From Anaeramoeba flamelloides (Eukaryota > Metamonada > Anaeramoebidae): a stretch of 64,000 bases of DNA. Shown in pieces: positions 34,199 to 46,645 of this stretch; position 1 is the stretch's first letter, and every line of letters begins with the position of its first letter. Position numbers and translations under genes: made by a program. Location of the stretch: assembly GCA_027625915.1 (NCBI GenBank), contig JANTQA010000016.1, positions 2,051,001-2,115,000 on the forward strand. The letters run 5' to 3'. The notes beneath the pieces are model-generated. The model had not been told where the DNA came from. It did no database searches and saw only the letters and a program-made list of their open reading frames with translations.

Positions 34199-35080
34199 AG
34201 TTTAAAAAATCTACTTAATCTGAAAAAAAATACAATAATTATTTTAAACTTGTAAAAAATAAAATTATTTGATTCAAAGAACAGACCAAATCTATTTTTT
34301 CTAGGGATTAAATGAAAAAATATGAGAAAAAGAACCAAAGAATCGAATTAAAAATTCTCCCGAAATACTTTTTTAGAACCTGGAAAATTCAACTTATTAT
34401 CTCAAGAAATACTTTTTAATTTGATTATTTATAATTAATAATTATAAACCCAATCTTAATTATTTCAGTAAGTCATTAGCAACCCAATGATTAAATTTAT
34501 CAAATAGGTTTTACATTTATTTCTCAATTTATTCAAGATTTTGCAACAAATAAAACAATTCAAATGCATATTTCTAATAATAATAAAAATAATAGATATT
34601 ATCAAATACCTGATTTTAATACAAACAGTTCCTTTTTTATACTCTTGGTATTTGAAAAAGGATATTGCCAAATCTTTTAAATTTCAAGAAATTTCATAAA
34701 TATTTGTGAATAAAATAAATTATCAAATTTTTTAGATCTTCAAGGATACAATATTTGATTTATTTTTCAGGTATTTTTAAAATAATATTAAAGTCACAAG
34801 GTTACTTGTTCATAAAGAATCTCAGAAATTACTAAAAGTGATATTTCTTCAAAAGAAAATTTTTTTACAAATTTTTATTTTTCAAATTTGATCCACAAAT
34901 CCAAACAAAAAAGGATCAGATCTTTTGACTGAAAATTCCATTAGAAAAATTAAATTTTTTAAAAATGATTATTCATTTCTCTAAAGTTGACAAACGAAGT
35001 TTCTTATTGGGTTTAATTGTATCCTAATGTAAATAATTACTCTATTACCTTTGGGAAAAAAATATATATAAGAGTTACTA

Positions 35081-36399
35081 GTCCCTTAAGAAATTGCCAC
35101 AATAGAATCTTGAGTTGAATTACTTAAAATAGTGTTTCGAAAGTTAAATGACTTATCTTTTATCCTTATCTCAAAATTCTCTTGTGATCTATAATTTTTT
35201 CATTTGTTATTTTTTCATCATTATTTGATTTTTTTAATCATGACAACCAAAAAGCAATAAGAAAGATTTTATTTATCAGCGACATTTGGGATTAATAGAT
35301 TTTGTTTAAAAAGAGCATTAACATTATATTGGGAGAATCACATGAGGAAATACGAATAAGGCTTTAATAGCTAGAAGGATTTCAAAAAAAATTATAATTA
35401 TCCCAAAACATATTTGGTTAACGTTTTAAACACCTGGATTTGGTGGAAACGGAGTAGTGAATATAATTATATTTTATCAAATTCTAAGCCAATAGAGCAC
35501 TGATTTTTATTTGTAGAATCCAAAATTATCTTCTCCCAAAAAAAAAAATTATTTAAATAAAAAAAATAAAAAAAAATTGAACCACTTTTATCAATTCTTT
35601 TCTACTATTTTTATTGTTTAACATTACTAAAAATAAAATATCAAATAATTTTTTAAATAAATTTTTTAGAGGATCTATGACGACACAACACTAAAATAAA
35701 AAACTCTTCTTACATCTCTCTCAAATTTTTATCATGTTTTAGGATGCAGCTACCCCCTTAAGTTTAAAAAACTTGAAATAAATATAAAAATGTAATAAAA
35801 GTTCACATTTCTATATATATATTTTACATATTTTTTTCGTACATTTAAAATTAAATTCCAAGTCCAAAAAAATGGGTGATATCTAGAAGCAAAAAGTCAA
35901 CAAAATATCAAATTAAAACTAAAATTTAAAAATATTCAATTTACCAAAATTGAGATTATATTGTAAACATTCGTAATTTTATATTTTTTGGATTCTTGTT
36001 ACTTTGATTTTTCATTAATATGAAGTTTGCTTTTAAGATTTTAATAATAGGTTTTAGTCCATTTTGAGAAATTTCCATTTCAGATATAACTTTATTGATC
36101 CTTGAACAAAAAGCAGAAAATATATTTGAAAAAAGTTCCTTTTTAATTATTATTTTAAACGTTTATCCAACCAAAGTTACCCAGTTGTAGGTAATAATAT
36201 CACACACTCTTTTAAAGGTTTTTAATGGGTTCTCGAAGAATTAAATTTTATTTTGGATTTTTAAAAATTGAAATTATTTTTTCGCTTTTTATTTGATTTT
36301 TTTTTTTGATTTTTTTTTATATACAAGAACATATTCAGATGGTAAAAACACTGTTTTTTTATCATCTCCAAAACAGCGAAAATTGTTGTTAAGTAACTA
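35081..36399. other. Intergenic AT-rich DNA
   Basis: No gene or recognised repeat. A run of A and T blocks lies at 35540-35575. Confidence 0.4.
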
Positions 36400-37270
36400 T
36401 TTTTATTTCTATTAGAATTCTAATGATCTTCAATTCAAGATCAAAATGATCATTCTTGTTTTTGCCAATGGCATCAACTAAGAATTTGGATTTTTTCAAT
36501 TTTGAAGAAAATCTATTGATTTATGGGTTTTATTTCGGATTAGTATCAACTATTCTTTAACGTGTATTATTCTACTTATTGCTTATTTATGCTGTAGAGG
36601 CCTATTATATAAAAAAATTGATATTTGGAAAAAATCATTGGTTAATTTGTCTGAATTAAAGTTTTTAACATGATGATTGTTTGAAACGTTTTAACTGTGT
36701 TGAAATTTTTGAATTTTAGTTTACTTTAAATTTCATTTCTATTTTCTACAGGCAGTACCACTTTAAAGATACAAAATTTGAACAAAGTCAAAAAAGGAAA
36801 CTATATAAATATAGTGTGATTGGAATTTTCTATCTTTTTTGTTGTAAAATTTTGATTTGAAAAAGAAAAATAAAACAATAAAAATTAAAATGAATTTTTT
36901 TTTATTATTTCTGATCATAGATTAGTTAAAAAATATTACCATTCAACAAAAAAAAAAAAAAAACAAATTGATTTTAATTATAAAACCCGATTTAATTACA
37001 ATGGTTTTTTCAGTCAAATTGGCCAATGATTTTTTCCAAATATCAATTTTTTTATATAATTGGCCTCTACGGCATAAATAAGCAATAAGTAGAATAATAC
37101 ACTTTAAAGAATAGTTGATACTCATCTGAAATAAAACTCATAAATTAAAAGATTGTCCTCAAAATAGAAAAACCCAAATTCTTAAATAATCGCCCATTGA
37201 GAAAAAAAAAAAAACAATGTACTTTTTTGATCTCCTACTGCTATTTAGATTAAATAAAATCCTAATGGAA
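36400..37270. mobile_element. Large palindromic element, family Q
   Basis: The arm at about 36470-36660 is repeated inverted at about 36985-37190 (AAGCAATAAGTAGAATAATACAC in one, GTGTATTATTCTACTTATTGCTT in the other; also AAATATCAATTTTTTTATATAA). Weaker pairing continues outward to about 36400 and 37270. The spacer includes a terminal-repeat-like piece (GTTTTAACTGTGTTGAAATTTTTG, 36687). The right arm and the sequence beyond it match 26050-26480. Confidence 0.6.
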
Positions 37271-38924
37271 ATTGATATCATTTTTCATACTTTTCTTTTA
37301 GAAACCAAGTTCCCAAGCACATTTTATTGGTATTTGTGATCTCTATTTGAAAAAGGAAATGAAAATGAAGTGAAATTTTTTCACATTTATTAAACAAATA
37401 CAAGGATCAAAGATTGAATAGAATTCCAACAGATGAAAATATGACTTCTCTGCAATAATATTATCTTAATCAAGAACTGTGGAATACTGTGTTTTTATGA
37501 AGTGGCCATTGATCTTGCAATAAAAAAAAATCAAAAAAATGAATTAAATATCAAAAAAATAATCGAAAAAAAAATACTACAAACAAAAAACAATGAGAAA
37601 AAATTATTTCAATTTCGAAATTTCCAAAATAATTTTTTTTCTTCAATTCCTCATTCAAATCGTTTAAATATAGTATAATTTGCTCATTATAACTTGAAAA
37701 TTTTTACTGGAAAATGGTTTATATTGTATAAACTAAGAATTTAAAATTGAGGGTGGGGTATTGAAAAAATAATGAAAGAAGATAATCAACTAATATTTTT
37801 TTCATATTTATATTACAAATCACTTTTACAAATAAATTTCAAAGAAATTTTTGAGAGTTCATTTAGCACGGGGGGCGAAATTAAAAGATTTTTATTTTGG
37901 GTTTAAATTCCATGTATTTTTGAAATATAAATATTTAACAGGCATTTTAAATTCTCTTCTTCAAACTATTTTTCAAACCCAGAGTGTCAAGCTACACTTT
38001 TTGAGTGTTTATAATCAGTATCTCAAATAAAACAAGTTTTTTTTCTCATACTGATACAAGATACAGTTAATTATACTATTGTATACATATAATAAATATA
38101 TTTTGAAATTAAACTCGCCGAAATTTTGAGAAAGTTTCAAATTATTAATAGAATGTATTTAAATTTTTTCATAATTTCTTTTAATTTTTCATTTGAGATT
38201 TTTTTTATTATTTTTATTGATTATAATTGCTAGATTAATTCTCTTTTTTGATAAAAATTTTGCAATTTGATCCTTCTTTTTTGAATTTCTTTTTTAAATG
38301 ATAGAAATTTAAGAAATCAATAAGGTATTAACTTATCGTTTATTGTCTTTTTTGTTTGTGGTTTAATATCTAAACTTTCTAAAAGTAAAAAGACAACAAA
38401 GATTCAATTTTGAAAAAAGTATTTTACCAAATCCCTAACCACATATTCGCTTATCTATAATTTTTGTTTTTTTGTCACTCGTATCTCTTCGTTTTATGAA
38501 ACCTTAGAAAACAATTTTTATTTTCTCAAATTTTGTTTTTTTCCATGGTTTTATCATGTGATGTTCAAGTTTTTAGAGGATCATGTTTATATTCTTACAA
38601 GATTATATTTGCAAAAAAAAAAATTACAAAGAAGTATAAAAAAAGAATAAAATCAAGGATTCTAACTATTATTTTAAACTTTTATTGTAGGATGATAACC
38701 AAAAAGATTATCGTAAAATAAAAAATGTAGAAATAAAGTAATTAAAACATTACTTATATTGAAACCTTACCAATAGTTTCAATCATATATTGTTAATCAA
38801 ATATTTCCAACTGTAAAAATTTGGTGATACAAATAGAGTGCCACCTTCTTTTTTTTATCTCTTGGGGAAAATGTTTTAATGGATCAAAGAAATGAACAAT
38901 GGATTATAAGGCATAAAGATATAG
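37271..38924. other. Intergenic DNA with a continued Q repeat
   Basis: 37271-37510 continues the family Q repeat (GAAAAAGGAAATGAAAATGAAG). No gene seen beyond it. Confidence 0.4.
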
Positions 38925-39430
38925 TTTCCTTAAGGGGTTATTGTCTTCCAAGGAGATGCCTAAAATCAAAGTAAGTTGTTATTGAATGTAAATCACATAG
39001 GTGATATATGGTTCAAATGTCTCTAAAAAATCGATTAGTCAAGTAATAATAGTTGTTGATCCTCATCAATTAAAAATGCTGAAAGTATTAGTAAAAACCC
39101 CTCAATTTCAGAAAAAAATTTACCTTTTTCACAACTTTAAAGGTTGAATTATCAATATTCAGACTCTAAAGTTGCAAAATATCTTTCTTAAATTTGTAGC
39201 GAAATGTGGGTTAATAGATAAAACCTTAAATCATCAACTAATAGATTTTTTTGGCAAAATATATCTGAAAAATTGGAAATATATTAATTTTACAATTGAC
39301 TTTATCAAAAACAAAACAAAACTAATCAGTATTTGGGGATTTATGTTTATTATGATTGATTTAATCTTTGAAATTAAAAAATTCTAAAAAAATAGTTACT
39401 TTCGGAAGTTCTAAATATGAATTATTAACT
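38880..39430 (+). repeat. Dispersed repeat U, copy 1 (decayed coding look)
   Basis: A diverged direct match to 57945-58450, with shared blocks CCAAGGAGA, TTAAAGGTTG, ATCAATATTCAGACT and TTGAAATTAAAAAATT. Short stretches read like protein (QWIIRHKDIVSLRGYCLPRR). Both copies are broken in many places. Family not recognised. Confidence 0.5.
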
Positions 39431-41198
39431 ACTGTAATGTTGTTATTTTGAGTTTCTATTTTTTAGATTTGGAAAAGAAATTAAAAAAAAAATTTCAAAA
39501 CGAAAATTTTAAAGAGTGATCATTAGTAAAAAATGTAATAATTTATTGTCTCATAAGATTTTTAATAGATACTAGAGATTTATTTGAGCACTAATATCAT
39601 TTACACTGAATTACAGCTTACTTTGATTATAAAAAGATCTATGGTGACACTAATCCTTTAAAATTATTTAATTCAGCTCAAAAACCTATAACTGAAGAAA
39701 GATCAAAGTAAAAATTTTTATCTTAAAAAACAGGGTTCTATATAAAAAAAAACTATGAATTTAAAATAAATCGCTGGGGTCTATTTTAATAATTAATATT
39801 AGGGAAAGTCTTGTGCGTTTGCTTAATAATTCCTTTTATTGACGACACATAATTTTATAAATTAAGAACATAACACTTAAGAGAATGGTGATTAATCAAA
39901 TTAAACTTGTTTCAAACACTATTAAATTAATCCAAAAACGAGAATAAAATTTATCATTTTCCAAATTCATCGCGTTCCTCTTTTAATGGAAAAATTCAAA
40001 CTTTTCAAAATAGGCATATTTGAAATTAAATAATAATCCCATATAAAACCCGAGTTATTTTCAAAATAAGTAGATTGACTTATTATTATAACACAATTAA
40101 ATGGGTATTCTTATAGACACTCCACTTTAATGAAATTTAGGGAGGTTTATTACTGAGTTCATAAAAAAATTGGTTGAGTCATAAAAAGGATTTTTTTTCA
40201 AATAAAAGTAAGTATTAAGCAATTACACACCATTTTTCCTTATATTGGTTAATTTTGATAGTTGTATGATAATTTTGACTTCCTTTTCCATTTTACAATT
40301 TTTTTGGACATGATTTGAAATACAAATCTTATTTATTTAAATGGTAAAACACTTTATAAAATTGATTGTTCTTCAAAATATTCTTTGTCAAGTACAGTTT
40401 TGAAAATAGAGTCCTTAGATTTATAAAATGGAAATAGACAACAATTATTATCTATTAATCTGAATTTATCAGTATTAACAATTAAAATTCGTTTCTGGTA
40501 TTATTTTCCATACTCCAAACAATTATAATGATTTGAGAATAAAAAAAAAAAAACAAATAAACATCAAAAAATTGAGAAAAATTTAAAAAAATTTTTATCA
40601 AATTTGATTCCGATTTTAATATTTTCACAAATCAATAAGAATTTTACCTTCAAAATTGATTTTACATTGGGTATTCTATTTAATAATAGATTAGAAATTG
40701 GTATAAAAATTGTTGAAAAAAAAAGGCAAAGTAGGGGTTTGATTCGAGATAGAGATTTTGAACTTTTGCCATTGTTTTTTTACGACTTATTTTTCTTTTA
40801 GGTATATGAAATTACCATATCTCTTCTTGATTTGTTGGATTTAAGAAATGAATTGTTGAAAATACAGAGATCCTCCCTTCAAATATATTTGGTTTACTCT
40901 ATCACTATTTACAATAATCCAACATGAACTATTCTTCAAAAGAAAATGAATTGTTTAGAGTAATCAAAAAACAAATTAATATAGAGAGTAAAAAATCAAA
41001 AAGTGTTGTTTCTGTCTGGATTGGGTTTTGATTCGACACAAATTATAACAATAATGATATTCTGTCCTTTATTCAATAATTCCTAACTCTGAATAAAAGA
41101 ATTTAAAGACAGTATTGTGGTTTACAGGATAATGTTAACTAGTTAACTCAAATATTTTGAATGGTCACTAAGAATTGTGAAATAGATTTAACGGATTT
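39431..41198. other. Intergenic AT-rich DNA
   Basis: No gene seen. The 65-codon frame at 40604-40801 has no conserved feature. Confidence 0.4.
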
Positions 41199-41479
41199 TA
41201 TCGTGATCAAAATAATTTGTGAACAACAACAATAATTCATGTATCTTAATTTAAAACCATAGTTTTTTTTTTTTTATGTTCCAATACAAAATCTAATTCA
41301 TTATCCAATCGTACACCTAAGTTCAAACCAATTGTGAAAGAAAACCCCTTGATATTTTCAGTAAAATTTAAATTAGGAATGTAATTTGATCAATTGTTTG
41401 GGAATAATCTCAATTTTTTCATATTATTCCCATTTTTTTTTTTTATAAAATTTATTGAGATAATTATTAATTATACTAT

Positions 41480-41700
41480 TTGTTTCAAAATAAATTTTAA
41501 CAAAATTTTCATTCAGCTTTCCAAAAACAGATTTAGAAATCATCTAACTGTTTATATTTTGAGTAATCTTAAAAACAAGCTTAAATTATGAATTAAACTT
41601 TTAGAATTGTGAACTTAGTTAATTTGTTTTAATTCTTGGTATGTGATTTTTCAATAAAACAAAATGAAAATTTTGATCTTTTTAGATTATAATATTAACA
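41480..41700. mobile_element. Family D-like element inside the R copy
   Basis: Left AAAATTTTCATTCAGCTTTCC; right AAAATGAAAATTTTGATCTTT. Inverse ends, internal sequence diverged. Confidence 0.4.
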
Positions 41701-41701
41701 G

Positions 41702-41923
41702 TACTATTAAATTAAAAATTAACTGGACAAAAATTTCATTTAATATTCCAAAAAAAGGTTTGAAAAGTCAAGTAAAAACTAAAACTATATAACTCTTTGA
41801 TCAGTTATCTAATAAATTCCTTTTCAGAACATTGAGGTTTTTTAATAATTTATTGAATACTTCGGATTTTTATTTGGAAACTTAAATGAAAATTTTGTCC
41901 AGTTAATTTTTCAATTAACAGTA
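41702..41923. mobile_element. Inverted-repeat element, family D, TA-flanked
   Basis: Left end TACTATTAAATTAAAAATTA then ACTGGACAAAAATTTCATTTAA. The right end is its inverse, with TTAAATGAAAATTTTGTCCAGT and TTAACAGTA. 222 bp including TA. Confidence 0.7.
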
Positions 41924-42379
41924 AATAGAATTTTCTGTTATTTTCTTAATTATTGTATTTGAAATTTTTTGTTTTTTGTGATGGTAAATATTTTCTCAAA
42001 ATTTACTCTATTTATTGAGATAAATTTTCGTATTTAATCCTTTATTTTTTGAATTTCTTTTTAAATAATAGAACTTTGAGAATACAAAATCATATTTATT
42101 TAGGGTTTATTGTTGGTTTCTTTGATTGATTGAGATATAGGTCTTCTATAACAAAAAAAAATAGCTTTTCTTTTTGAAACACAGATTAAACTTTTATTGT
42201 CTTTTTATTTTAAGAACAATATGTTCGAAAAAATTGTTGAAATATATTTTTCGACTTTAAATTTATAAAATTAAGGGTATGCAAATTTTTATATTTCAAG
42301 GATATACAACACAAACAATTTTTCAAAAAAAACTAATTTTACAAAAGTTAAGAAACCATTTTTACTTTAACTGATAAAA

Positions 42380-42497
42380 AAAAAAAAAAAAAAGATTCAA
42401 TAAGAATCAAAACCTTAATACAAATCCAGTCAAATTTGAAAGGCGGTTCAGAGTTGTATTCACACATTACTTTATGAAAATCTTTTTCAAGAAGTAG
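42380..42497 (-). other. Exon-like open stretch, minus strand
   Basis: After a TTTTTTTCAG acceptor-like site the frame reads DFHKVMCEYNSEPPFKFDW, unusually protein-like for this DNA. No start, stop or partner exon is certain. Gene fragment or chance. Confidence 0.2.
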
Positions 42498-43144
42498 CTG
42501 AAAAAAAAGCCAAAAAAAGTCTTTATTAATATTAAGGGCACTTTGCTTTTTTTTTTTTTTCTGGTTCCATGATACAAACTAATTCAGACACTAAAGTTTA
42601 TTGAAGAGCGATTCATTTTTGATGGTAAATGTCAGAGCGATTTGAGAAAATATTAAATTGCGATTTAAATTTGATAAAAATTTTTCTGAATTTTTCTCAA
42701 TTTTTCTCATCTTTAAAAGTCTTGTTGACAAGAAATCCTTTCTCAACTAAAAACTTGATCTATTTTTTAGAGAAAAGGTATTACTTGATAGTCTATTTTA
42801 TTGAGAATTTCAATTTTAAGAGTTGAAATTTAACAAACCAGTTTAATATTTTCTTATTTTTTACTATTCGTTTCGTTGATCTTTAAAACTGTAAACCTTA
42901 ACGACAAAATAAAGGTGGTCTCTTTATGAAATTTTCATTTTACATCGCCTAAATGGGCTTTTTACTCCCATCAAATAATTTATTGATTTTTGAATACATT
43001 TTTAATTTCACTTGAAAAAATCCGAGGAACCAAGTGAAAGTTGAGGACTCATTTTTATTGAAAGAGTCTATTTATATGATAGGTAATAGACTTTTCGACC
43101 AAACAGAGAGATTTTTGTGGTGATTTATTGCTAATTGAATTTTA

Positions 43145-43315
43145 TACTGGTATTTGAATAATAAATGGGATAAAATTTTCACTTCATTTTCAATTTCCTT
43201 TTTCAAATCGAGTTTTTAAAATACAACTTACTTTTTTTGGAGAACTCTAAAATAGTAAACAAAAATATGGAAAAGGATTGAAAATTTTTTCCCATTTATT
43301 ATTCAAATACCAGTA
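43145..43315. mobile_element. TA-flanked inverted-repeat element, family C
   Basis: Left TACTGGTATTTGAATAATAA then ATGGGATAAAATTTTCAC; right TTTCCCATTTATTATTCAAA then TACCAGTA. 171 bp, nearly perfect ends. A partial second copy seems to follow to about 43458. Confidence 0.8.
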
Positions 43316-43600
43316 TGGGAAAAAATTTACACATCCATTCCCAGATTATTGGTACCAAAAAAGGGAAATCAAAAAACTAGTTTGCTGTTTGTTGTCCAGT
43401 TTGAAAAAGGAAATAGAAAAGGAAGTGAAAATTTTTCTTTCTTCAAAAATCAATACCAGTAACTTATCCAAATTGGTTAAAAATTTTCTCTTTTTGATTT
43501 GTTCTTGTTTTAACCGCTTTAATTCTCTTTACATTGAAAATTGACACTTTTGTCAAAGTTAACCGACCAAAAAAATATCGAAAAAATAATTAAATTTCAG

Positions 43601-43749
43601 AGCAATGCAATTCGGTAACCAACACCAAAAAATTCACCAAAACAGGATCTATTTCTCATCACAATTATTATGATTTGAACTATTTCTTCAAAAAGAATCC
43701 AAATAAGCCTGAGAACATCAAAATAAAAAATCGTGTCTACACTTACTGA
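43601..43749 (+). other. Exon-like open stretch ending in TGA
   Basis: After TAAATTTCAG the frame reads CNSVTNTKKFTKTGSISHHN and later YFFKKNPNKPENIKIKNRV, ending TGA at 43747-43749. Codon use is protein-like. Probably a terminal exon or a decayed gene. No upstream exon was found and the family is unknown. Confidence 0.3.
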
Positions 43750-44696
43750 GAAGCTATGTTGTTGTATAAAATAATGAATATTGTTGATAGAAGAAAAAGA
43801 GAATTCTCCACCTTTTTTTTATTAGTTCACCTGAATTAGTCATTCAATTAAGTCCTATTTTGAAATCGAAACAAACTGTTTTCCATGAATTTTTTTAAAA
43901 AAGAAAATATCTTTTTTTTTTTGACTAATTTGCAAAAAAATTTTTCTTGTTTTTTTAGCTTTTGGTTTTCACACAATAAATTTGGTTTAATTGGAAGAAA
44001 AATACGGTTAATTTCAGAAAAGTCTTTTTGTTTTTCATGAATAGTTTTCTGTAGAAATTTAGAAATTGGGAATTTTTTGATTTGTTTTTCGGATTTGGTG
44101 AACTAAAAAAATCATAAAATGAAAAACAGAACTGTCTGTAAGATATATAAATCAAAAATAAAAACCTAAAATTAAGACAAAATTACAAATTGGTCTATTA
44201 CATTTTTTGAAAAACATAAAGATTTTTTTTAGAATTGTCGGTAATGGCTAGTTTCACCCAATATAGTCAACCACCAAATTATTTCAAATTTTAGTTTTTG
44301 TGTTTAAATTTAAAAAAATTCTTGTTTAAAAAAATATTCCACTTTTCTTTTTTTATTCAAAGATTTTTTTGTGTATAAAAAATTTACTTGTGAAGTTTAA
44401 AAAATATTGTGAAATGAATTAACGAACATGTGGTAAATCGAAGATAACACTTATGTCTGACTTTCTAAATCAGAAAATTAAATCTTTTTTTTTTAAATAA
44501 TTTTTTTTTTTTTTTGTGATTCGAAGATGTTGTGTAAAAAAGGCATCTATTTCAAAAAAATAACTGACTAATAAAACTTACAGCCATTAAAAAAACCTCA
44601 ACAGAAGGAACCACTTCACAAATAATAAAATACCCTCAAATAAATTTCACTTTAGAAATTTATTTTTTTATAAAAGTTATAGTTTATGGGAATTTC
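43750..44696. promoter_or_regulatory. Spacer upstream of the orphan gene
   Basis: AT-rich with poly-T at 44500-44516. No gene seen; presumably holds the promoter of the next gene. Confidence 0.25.
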
Positions 44697-45668
44697 ATGG
44701 AAACTCCAACTGTATTTGAAGAAACATTCCCAAAACTTCCAAAATTGGAACTGATCCGATCCAAATGGGGGGAGCTTAAAAAATTTCCTGATCGGGTTCG
44801 AATGCTCTTGAAAGTGCTTCCGGAGTCGATTCGGGGCATGGAAGAGAGGCACTTAGATTCCGTGTTTATTAAAAAACTACAAAATGAAAAGGGGCTTCAG
44901 GGTGCGCCAGAGTCAATCGAATTCCATCGCTCGTGCATCACTTTGCTGTCTTTTCTGACGAATCGACAAAAAAGATCAATTGAAAGGGGGTTAGCATCAT
45001 TTATCAAGCGAACATACAATTTACACAACGTCAAGCCCCATTCAAGAGGGTGGATTATTTATGGACAAAAACATTTAATAGGCATGGAACCAAACAATTC
45101 TAACAAAAATATCAATTCAAAGAAAACAATCAATCCAAACAAACCAATCATTTCAAATAAAACAAATAATACAAACAAAACAAACAATACAAACAAAACA
45201 AACAAAACAAAGGAAAAAAGTGAAAGTTATGAAATATCTTGGAAAAAAAATATGAATAATATTAGCAAAATTAACAATCCTCACAATCAAAACCACCCGT
45301 TTCAAAATATAAGGAAAAGAAAAACAAGGTTTGTGGAAAAAGAAGGAAACACAATCCCCAAAAACCAACAAACGATCAACAACACAAAAAAAAAGAAAAA
45401 AACAAACAAACAAACTAAAAACAACCCAACAAACAACTCCCCAAACACAGAAATCCACAAAAAAAGTGATCTTGAAAATACCCAACTTCCCTCCGACAAA
45501 CAACAGCCGATTCGCAAATCGTGTCTAGTCCCACAGGAACCCGAAAGCTCTTCCAATGACTTTCAGCAAAAGGCAACAATTTTAATTGAATTATGCCCAA
45601 AGATGGAAACGAAAGAAGAGTCCTGGCTTTGGGAATTCGAGCAAAGGTTTCCTTCTGTTTGGAATTAA
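44697..45668 (+). CDS. Orphan protein with Asn/Lys/Thr-rich linker
   Basis: A 323-aa single-exon protein from ATG to TAA, clearly coding by composition, with G/C well above its flanks. Residues 1-125 look folded and mostly helical (FPKLPKLELIRSKWGELKK, RVRMLLKVLPESIRG, ITLLSFLTNRQKRSIERGL) and end GRGWIIYGQKHL-like (actual SRGWIIYGQKHL). Residues about 130-265 are Asn/Lys/Thr-rich, with repeated NKTNNT units and basic clusters (KKKKKTNKQTK) that could direct nuclear entry. The C-terminus is compact and Trp-rich (EESWLWEFEQRFPSVWN), like a short binding motif. No signal peptide or membrane segment. I do not recognise the family. Confidence 0.8.
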   Translation: METPTVFEETFPKLPKLELIRSKWGELKKFPDRVRMLLKVLPESIRGMEERHLDSVFIKKLQNEKGLQGAPESIEFHRSCITLLSFLTNRQKRSIERGLASFIKRTYNLHNVKPHSRGWIIYGQKHLIGMEPNNSNKNINSKKTINPNKPIISNKTNNTNKTNNTNKTNKTKEKSESYEISWKKNMNNISKINNPHNQNHPFQNIRKRKTRFVEKEGNTIPKNQQTINNTKKKKKTNKQTKNNPTNNSPNTEIHKKSDLENTQLPSDKQQPIRKSCLVPQEPESSSNDFQQKATILIELCPKMETKEESWLWEFEQRFPSVWN

Positions 45669-46305
45669 ATCATGCCCATTTTTTGGTAATTAAAATTGAG
45701 ATTCCTTTCAGAAATAATATACAATTTATTTTTCCCTTTTAGCTTTTTCGTTTCGTTTTGATTTTTCTTTTTTTCTTGTTTTCTTGTTTTCTTCTTTTGT
45801 TTTTTTTTTCCTCAGAAAAGCATAACCGTCTAAATTTAAAATTCTTTGTGAATTAATTTTTTAAGGATTTTAATTGAAAAAAATTAATTAATAAAATTTT
45901 TAATTTTAATTTTGTCTTTTTTATTTTGTGTTTTTTCCTTACCCACTTTTCAATGTTCAAAAGAATCTAAAAATAAATACCAAAATCCGGAATAACACAT
46001 TCAATTGTATTATTGTGATTGTTTTTTGAGGTTTTTTCTCTTTGATAATTTTTTATATTAAATTTTAATTTGTGTATGAACTCTTTACTTTCATGAGAAT
46101 ATTTTCTCGTGAAACTTATATATAAAAAGAAAAGCAATAAGTAGAGAGAATTCTTCTAAAATACCCAATAGTCCCAAACGATTGTTTTTTGTTGACAGTC
46201 TTGAGTGCTGAAAACAAATTTAACAAAGTTTTTCGAAAAACTTTAAAAAAAAAATATTTTGCTTTTTTGTACAAAAAAAAAATACAAAAGTTCTTCAAAC
46301 TGTTG
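45669..46305. other. 3' flank of the orphan gene
   Basis: T-rich DNA just after the stop, then AT-rich spacer. No gene seen. Confidence 0.4.
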
Positions 46306-46550
46306 TGAATTGAAAAATAATAAGATCAAAATTTTCAATCTACTTTCCTCCAAAAAAACCACACCCCAAAAGAATTATTACAAATCATGATAAATTCCCA
46401 ATTTCTAAAAGAGAAAATTAAAAATTTAACTGATTTTCAGATGGTTAAAAAATGAAATTAAAGAGGACTTTAATAAAATCTTTTTATAGCAAGTTGAATG
46501 AAAATTTTGTTCCATTTAGTTTGTAACAAATAGCAATTTACAATACCAAA
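46306..46550. mobile_element. Inverted-repeat element, family D
   Basis: Left AATAATAAGATCAAAATTTTC then CTACTTTCC; right AAGTTGAATGAAAATTTTG, TTCCATTTAGTTTGTAACAA. Followed at 46551-46645 by a half-copy with AAATGAAAATTTTATTCAC. Confidence 0.5.
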
Positions 46551-46645
46551 GGACTGATATATTTTTCAAAGGGACAAAGTAAAGTTGTTTTTGATGAACA
46601 TAAATGAAAATTTTATTCACTTTATTTTCCAACCCATAATTTTAA

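Larger units (their letters stand above)
32900..35080 (+). repeat. Duplicated segment S, copy B (carries nested insertions)
   Basis: Same landmarks as 27430-28650, but interrupted at 33214-34198 by the family R element. The flanks read AAAATAAC before and AAAAAATCTAC after, matching the uninterrupted site in copy A. Confidence 0.7.
41199..42221. mobile_element. Family R element, copy 3, enlarged by family D insertions
   Basis: Begins TATCGTGATCAAAATAATTTG and ends near TTTTATTTTAAGAACAATA. Internal blocks at 41300-41430 and 41930-42215 match 25414-25898. The ~490 bp between them contain two family D elements. Confidence 0.65.

Noticed and set aside
45153-45503. 116-codon Cys/Phe/Val-rich minus-strand frame
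   Set aside because: Antisense of the Asn/Lys/Thr-rich part of the 44697-45668 gene.
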